DNA of 64,000 nt from Bacillus pumilus (lineage in GTDB: Bacteria > Bacillota > Bacilli > Bacillales > Bacillaceae): positions 2,912,272 through 2,976,271 of the forward strand of contig NZ_CP047089.1 in the NCBI RefSeq assembly GCF_009937765.1. The letters run 5' to 3'. The stretch's first letter is position 1, and every line of letters begins with the position of its first letter. This document shows positions 62,805 to 64,000 of this stretch, in pieces. The notes under the pieces were generated by a model that saw only the letters and a program-made list of their open reading frames with translations, was not told the DNA's origin and ran no database searches. The position numbers and the translations under genes are program-made.

Positions 62805-63761
62805 TTATTGGACGGAAGCTTCCTTTAAAATAGCTGCCGCTGTTAGTTCGTCTGTCACCAGCACTTGAATAAAGCCACCATTTAAAGCCCCTAAAATACT
62901 TTCAGCTTTATGGGTTCCTTCTACAACAGCGATAACCGTTTTGACGCTTTTTAACTGCTCCAGTGATAAACCAATGACCTTTTGATTCAGTTCATCTTGG
63001 ACAGGTTTGCCTTGACCGTCAAAGAAACGAAAGCCAATATCACCAACAGCCCCTGATTGCCTTAAACCAGATAAATCCTCTTCTTTTAAATAACCAACTG
63101 TTTTTAATGTTGACCCTTTATGCGGATTACCAATACCGATGAGGGCAATGTCGACATTTTTACCTTCTTCAAGCACAGCCTCTATATCCTGCATTGCCAT
63201 AAGTCGCTCTTTTAATTCTTCTGTTTCTAAAATCGCCGGGGCATATAAATAGGAACACGTGCCATTCATTTTCTTTGCCAGCTCATATGCCAGCTGATTG
63301 GCATGAATGTCGACTGCTTGCCTGCCCATTCCGCCCTCTAACGGGATGACCTTCACATCGTTTCTTCGCTCAAACGGATATTCCTTTACAAGCTCAGCTA
63401 ATGTAGTTCCCCATGAAATGCCGATTTTCTCCGCATCTTTCATGTTTTTAGATAAATAATAGGCGCCAGCTTGACCGACTGCCCGTTTCACCATCTCAGA
63501 CATTGTCCCGACACTTGGGACAACGACAGCATCTGTTAATTGAAATGTTGTTTCGAGCTGCTTTTCCAGTTCCACCGTATGAATACTTTCGTCTTTAATG
63601 TATACCTCAACGATTCCCACATCTTTCGCTTTTTGTAAGAGCTTTGAAATGACTGGTCTTGAGACATTGAGCTTTTTTGCGATTTCCTGCTGCGTCCACC
63701 CGTCTGTATAATAAAGATGAGCAACTTTGACGAGCTGTCGTCTTTCTTCCCAATTCAGCAT
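62805..63761 (-). CDS. SorC/DeoR-family sugar-binding transcriptional regulator
   Basis: 318 residues: N-terminal HTH (about 18-40, WTQQEIAKKLNVSRPVISKLLQKAK), then a sugar-phosphate-binding domain (60-318) with GISWGTTLAEL, PLEGGMG, and the family's GIGNPHKGSTLK and VVEGTHKAESILGALNGGFIQVLVTD. Resembles DeoR of B. subtilis and SorC regulators. The effector is a phosphorylated sugar by analogy. Target probably nearby to the right, where an SDR gene begins. Confidence 0.9.
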   Translation of the reverse strand: MLNWEERRQLVKVAHLYYTDGWTQQEIAKKLNVSRPVISKLLQKAKDVGIVEVYIKDESIHTVELEKQLETTFQLTDAVVVPSVGTMSEMVKRAVGQAGAYYLSKNMKDAEKIGISWGTTLAELVKEYPFERRNDVKVIPLEGGMGRQAVDIHANQLAYELAKKMNGTCSYLYAPAILETEELKERLMAMQDIEAVLEEGKNVDIALIGIGNPHKGSTLKTVGYLKEEDLSGLRQSGAVGDIGFRFFDGQGKPVQDELNQKVIGLSLEQLKSVKTVIAVVEGTHKAESILGALNGGFIQVLVTDELTAAAILKEASVQ

Positions 63762-63844
63762 GTGACATCATCCTTTTAATATACTATGATTCCCAGTATA
63801 CCAAACATTCGTTTCTAATTGGAACAATTGTTATGAAAATGACA

Positions 63845-63873
63845 AAAAGAGCGATTACCTCTCCGCTCTTTTT
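63845..63873 (-). terminator. Terminator of the SDR gene
   Basis: AAAAAGAGCG GATTACCTCT-type loop CGCTCTTTTT; follows the SDR stop on the minus strand. Confidence 0.8.
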
Positions 63874-64000
63874 CACTCTGTATATTTTGGCTGATACGTT
63901 CTCCCGCCGTCTAACAGGATAATTTGTCCGTGTAAATAGCTTCCCTCGTCACTGGTAACAAATAAAGTGAGTCCTGCGATATCGTCTGGTCTTCCTAATC
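63873..64000 (-). CDS. Short-chain dehydrogenase/reductase, C-terminus only
   Basis: The last 42 residues are visible: LGRPDDIAGLTLFVTSDEGS, then YLHGQIILLDGGRTYQPKYTE and stop TGA at 63873. The pattern G-R-P-x-D-I-A ... S-x-Y-x-x-G ... D-G-G is the standard C-terminus of classical SDR oxidoreductases. Substrate unknown; the gene continues past the window edge. Confidence 0.88.
   Translation of the reverse strand, partial: LGRPDDIAGLTLFVTSDEGSYLHGQIILLDGGRTYQPKYTE

Overview
The window is chromosomal DNA of a Bacillus from the B. pumilus/safensis/altitudinis side of the B. subtilis group. The evidence is gene content and order that match the B. subtilis 168 segment from mtnE to steT in reverse, strong purine-rich ribosome binding sites, frequent TTG/GTG starts, a sporulation gene (sspD), a Rap/Phr pair and typical Firmicute riboswitches. 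There is no prophage, insertion sequence, CRISPR array, rRNA or tRNA gene. The species guess rests on protein resemblance from memory, not on a search.

Layout. 0-4 kb: methionine salvage (mtnE running off the left edge; SAM riboswitch with mtnK-mtnA). 4-8 kb: kinE-ogt operon and an acyltransferase. 8-11 kb: small-protein/DUF421 operon, potassium transporter ktrD, protease htpX and its divergent regulator ykrK. 12-16.5 kb: sspD, sigI-rsgI, manganese-riboswitch-controlled TerC protein ykoY and DedA protein ykoX. 16.6-21 kb: c-di-GMP protein ykoW, MarR regulator ykoM, the tiny ykzB-ykoL genes and tnrA with a perfect TnrA box. 20.9-23.3 kb looks like an accessory insert: broken mepB, cupin, LysR regulator, lipoprotein. 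23.4-29.1 kb: M-box-controlled mgtE with an apparent leader peptide, then the ykoGHIJ two-component/PepSY system. 29.5-35.5 kb: isp, B12-riboswitch-controlled metE, guaD, ohrB, ohrR, ohrA. 35.7-41 kb: rap-phr, T-box-controlled proBA, purU. 41-47.7 kb: guanidine-riboswitch-controlled ykkCD, a full-length fused Ada protein, ykkB, a PadR operon, ykhA, ddaH. 47.7-57 kb: the murein-peptide operon dppABCDE-ykfABCD. 57-64 kb: proG, htrA, mhqA-type dioxygenase with MhqR box, steT, zinc-ribbon protein, SorC regulator and the end of an SDR gene.

Much of the window is run by RNA or by small-molecule sensing. Six cis-acting RNAs can be recognised (SAM, Mn2+, Mg2+, cobalamin, proline T-box, guanidine-I). 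DNA operators can be read for TnrA, OhrR, MhqR and probably CodY and YkoG.

The most unusual structure is a dispersed repeat. A 122-bp core with TCAGCGTG/CACGCTGA ends, able to fold into one long hairpin, occurs four times (about 25.5, 35.6, 44.8 and 62.3 kb), with a remnant at 59.6 kb. Every full copy lies between two direct copies of the neighbouring gene's own intrinsic terminator hairpin. The terminator sequence differs at each locus, so the element appears to insert into terminators and duplicate a 24-30-bp palindrome. No transposase is nearby. I know of no described element that behaves this way, although a 190-bp repeat was reported in the B. subtilis genome and a relationship has not been tested.
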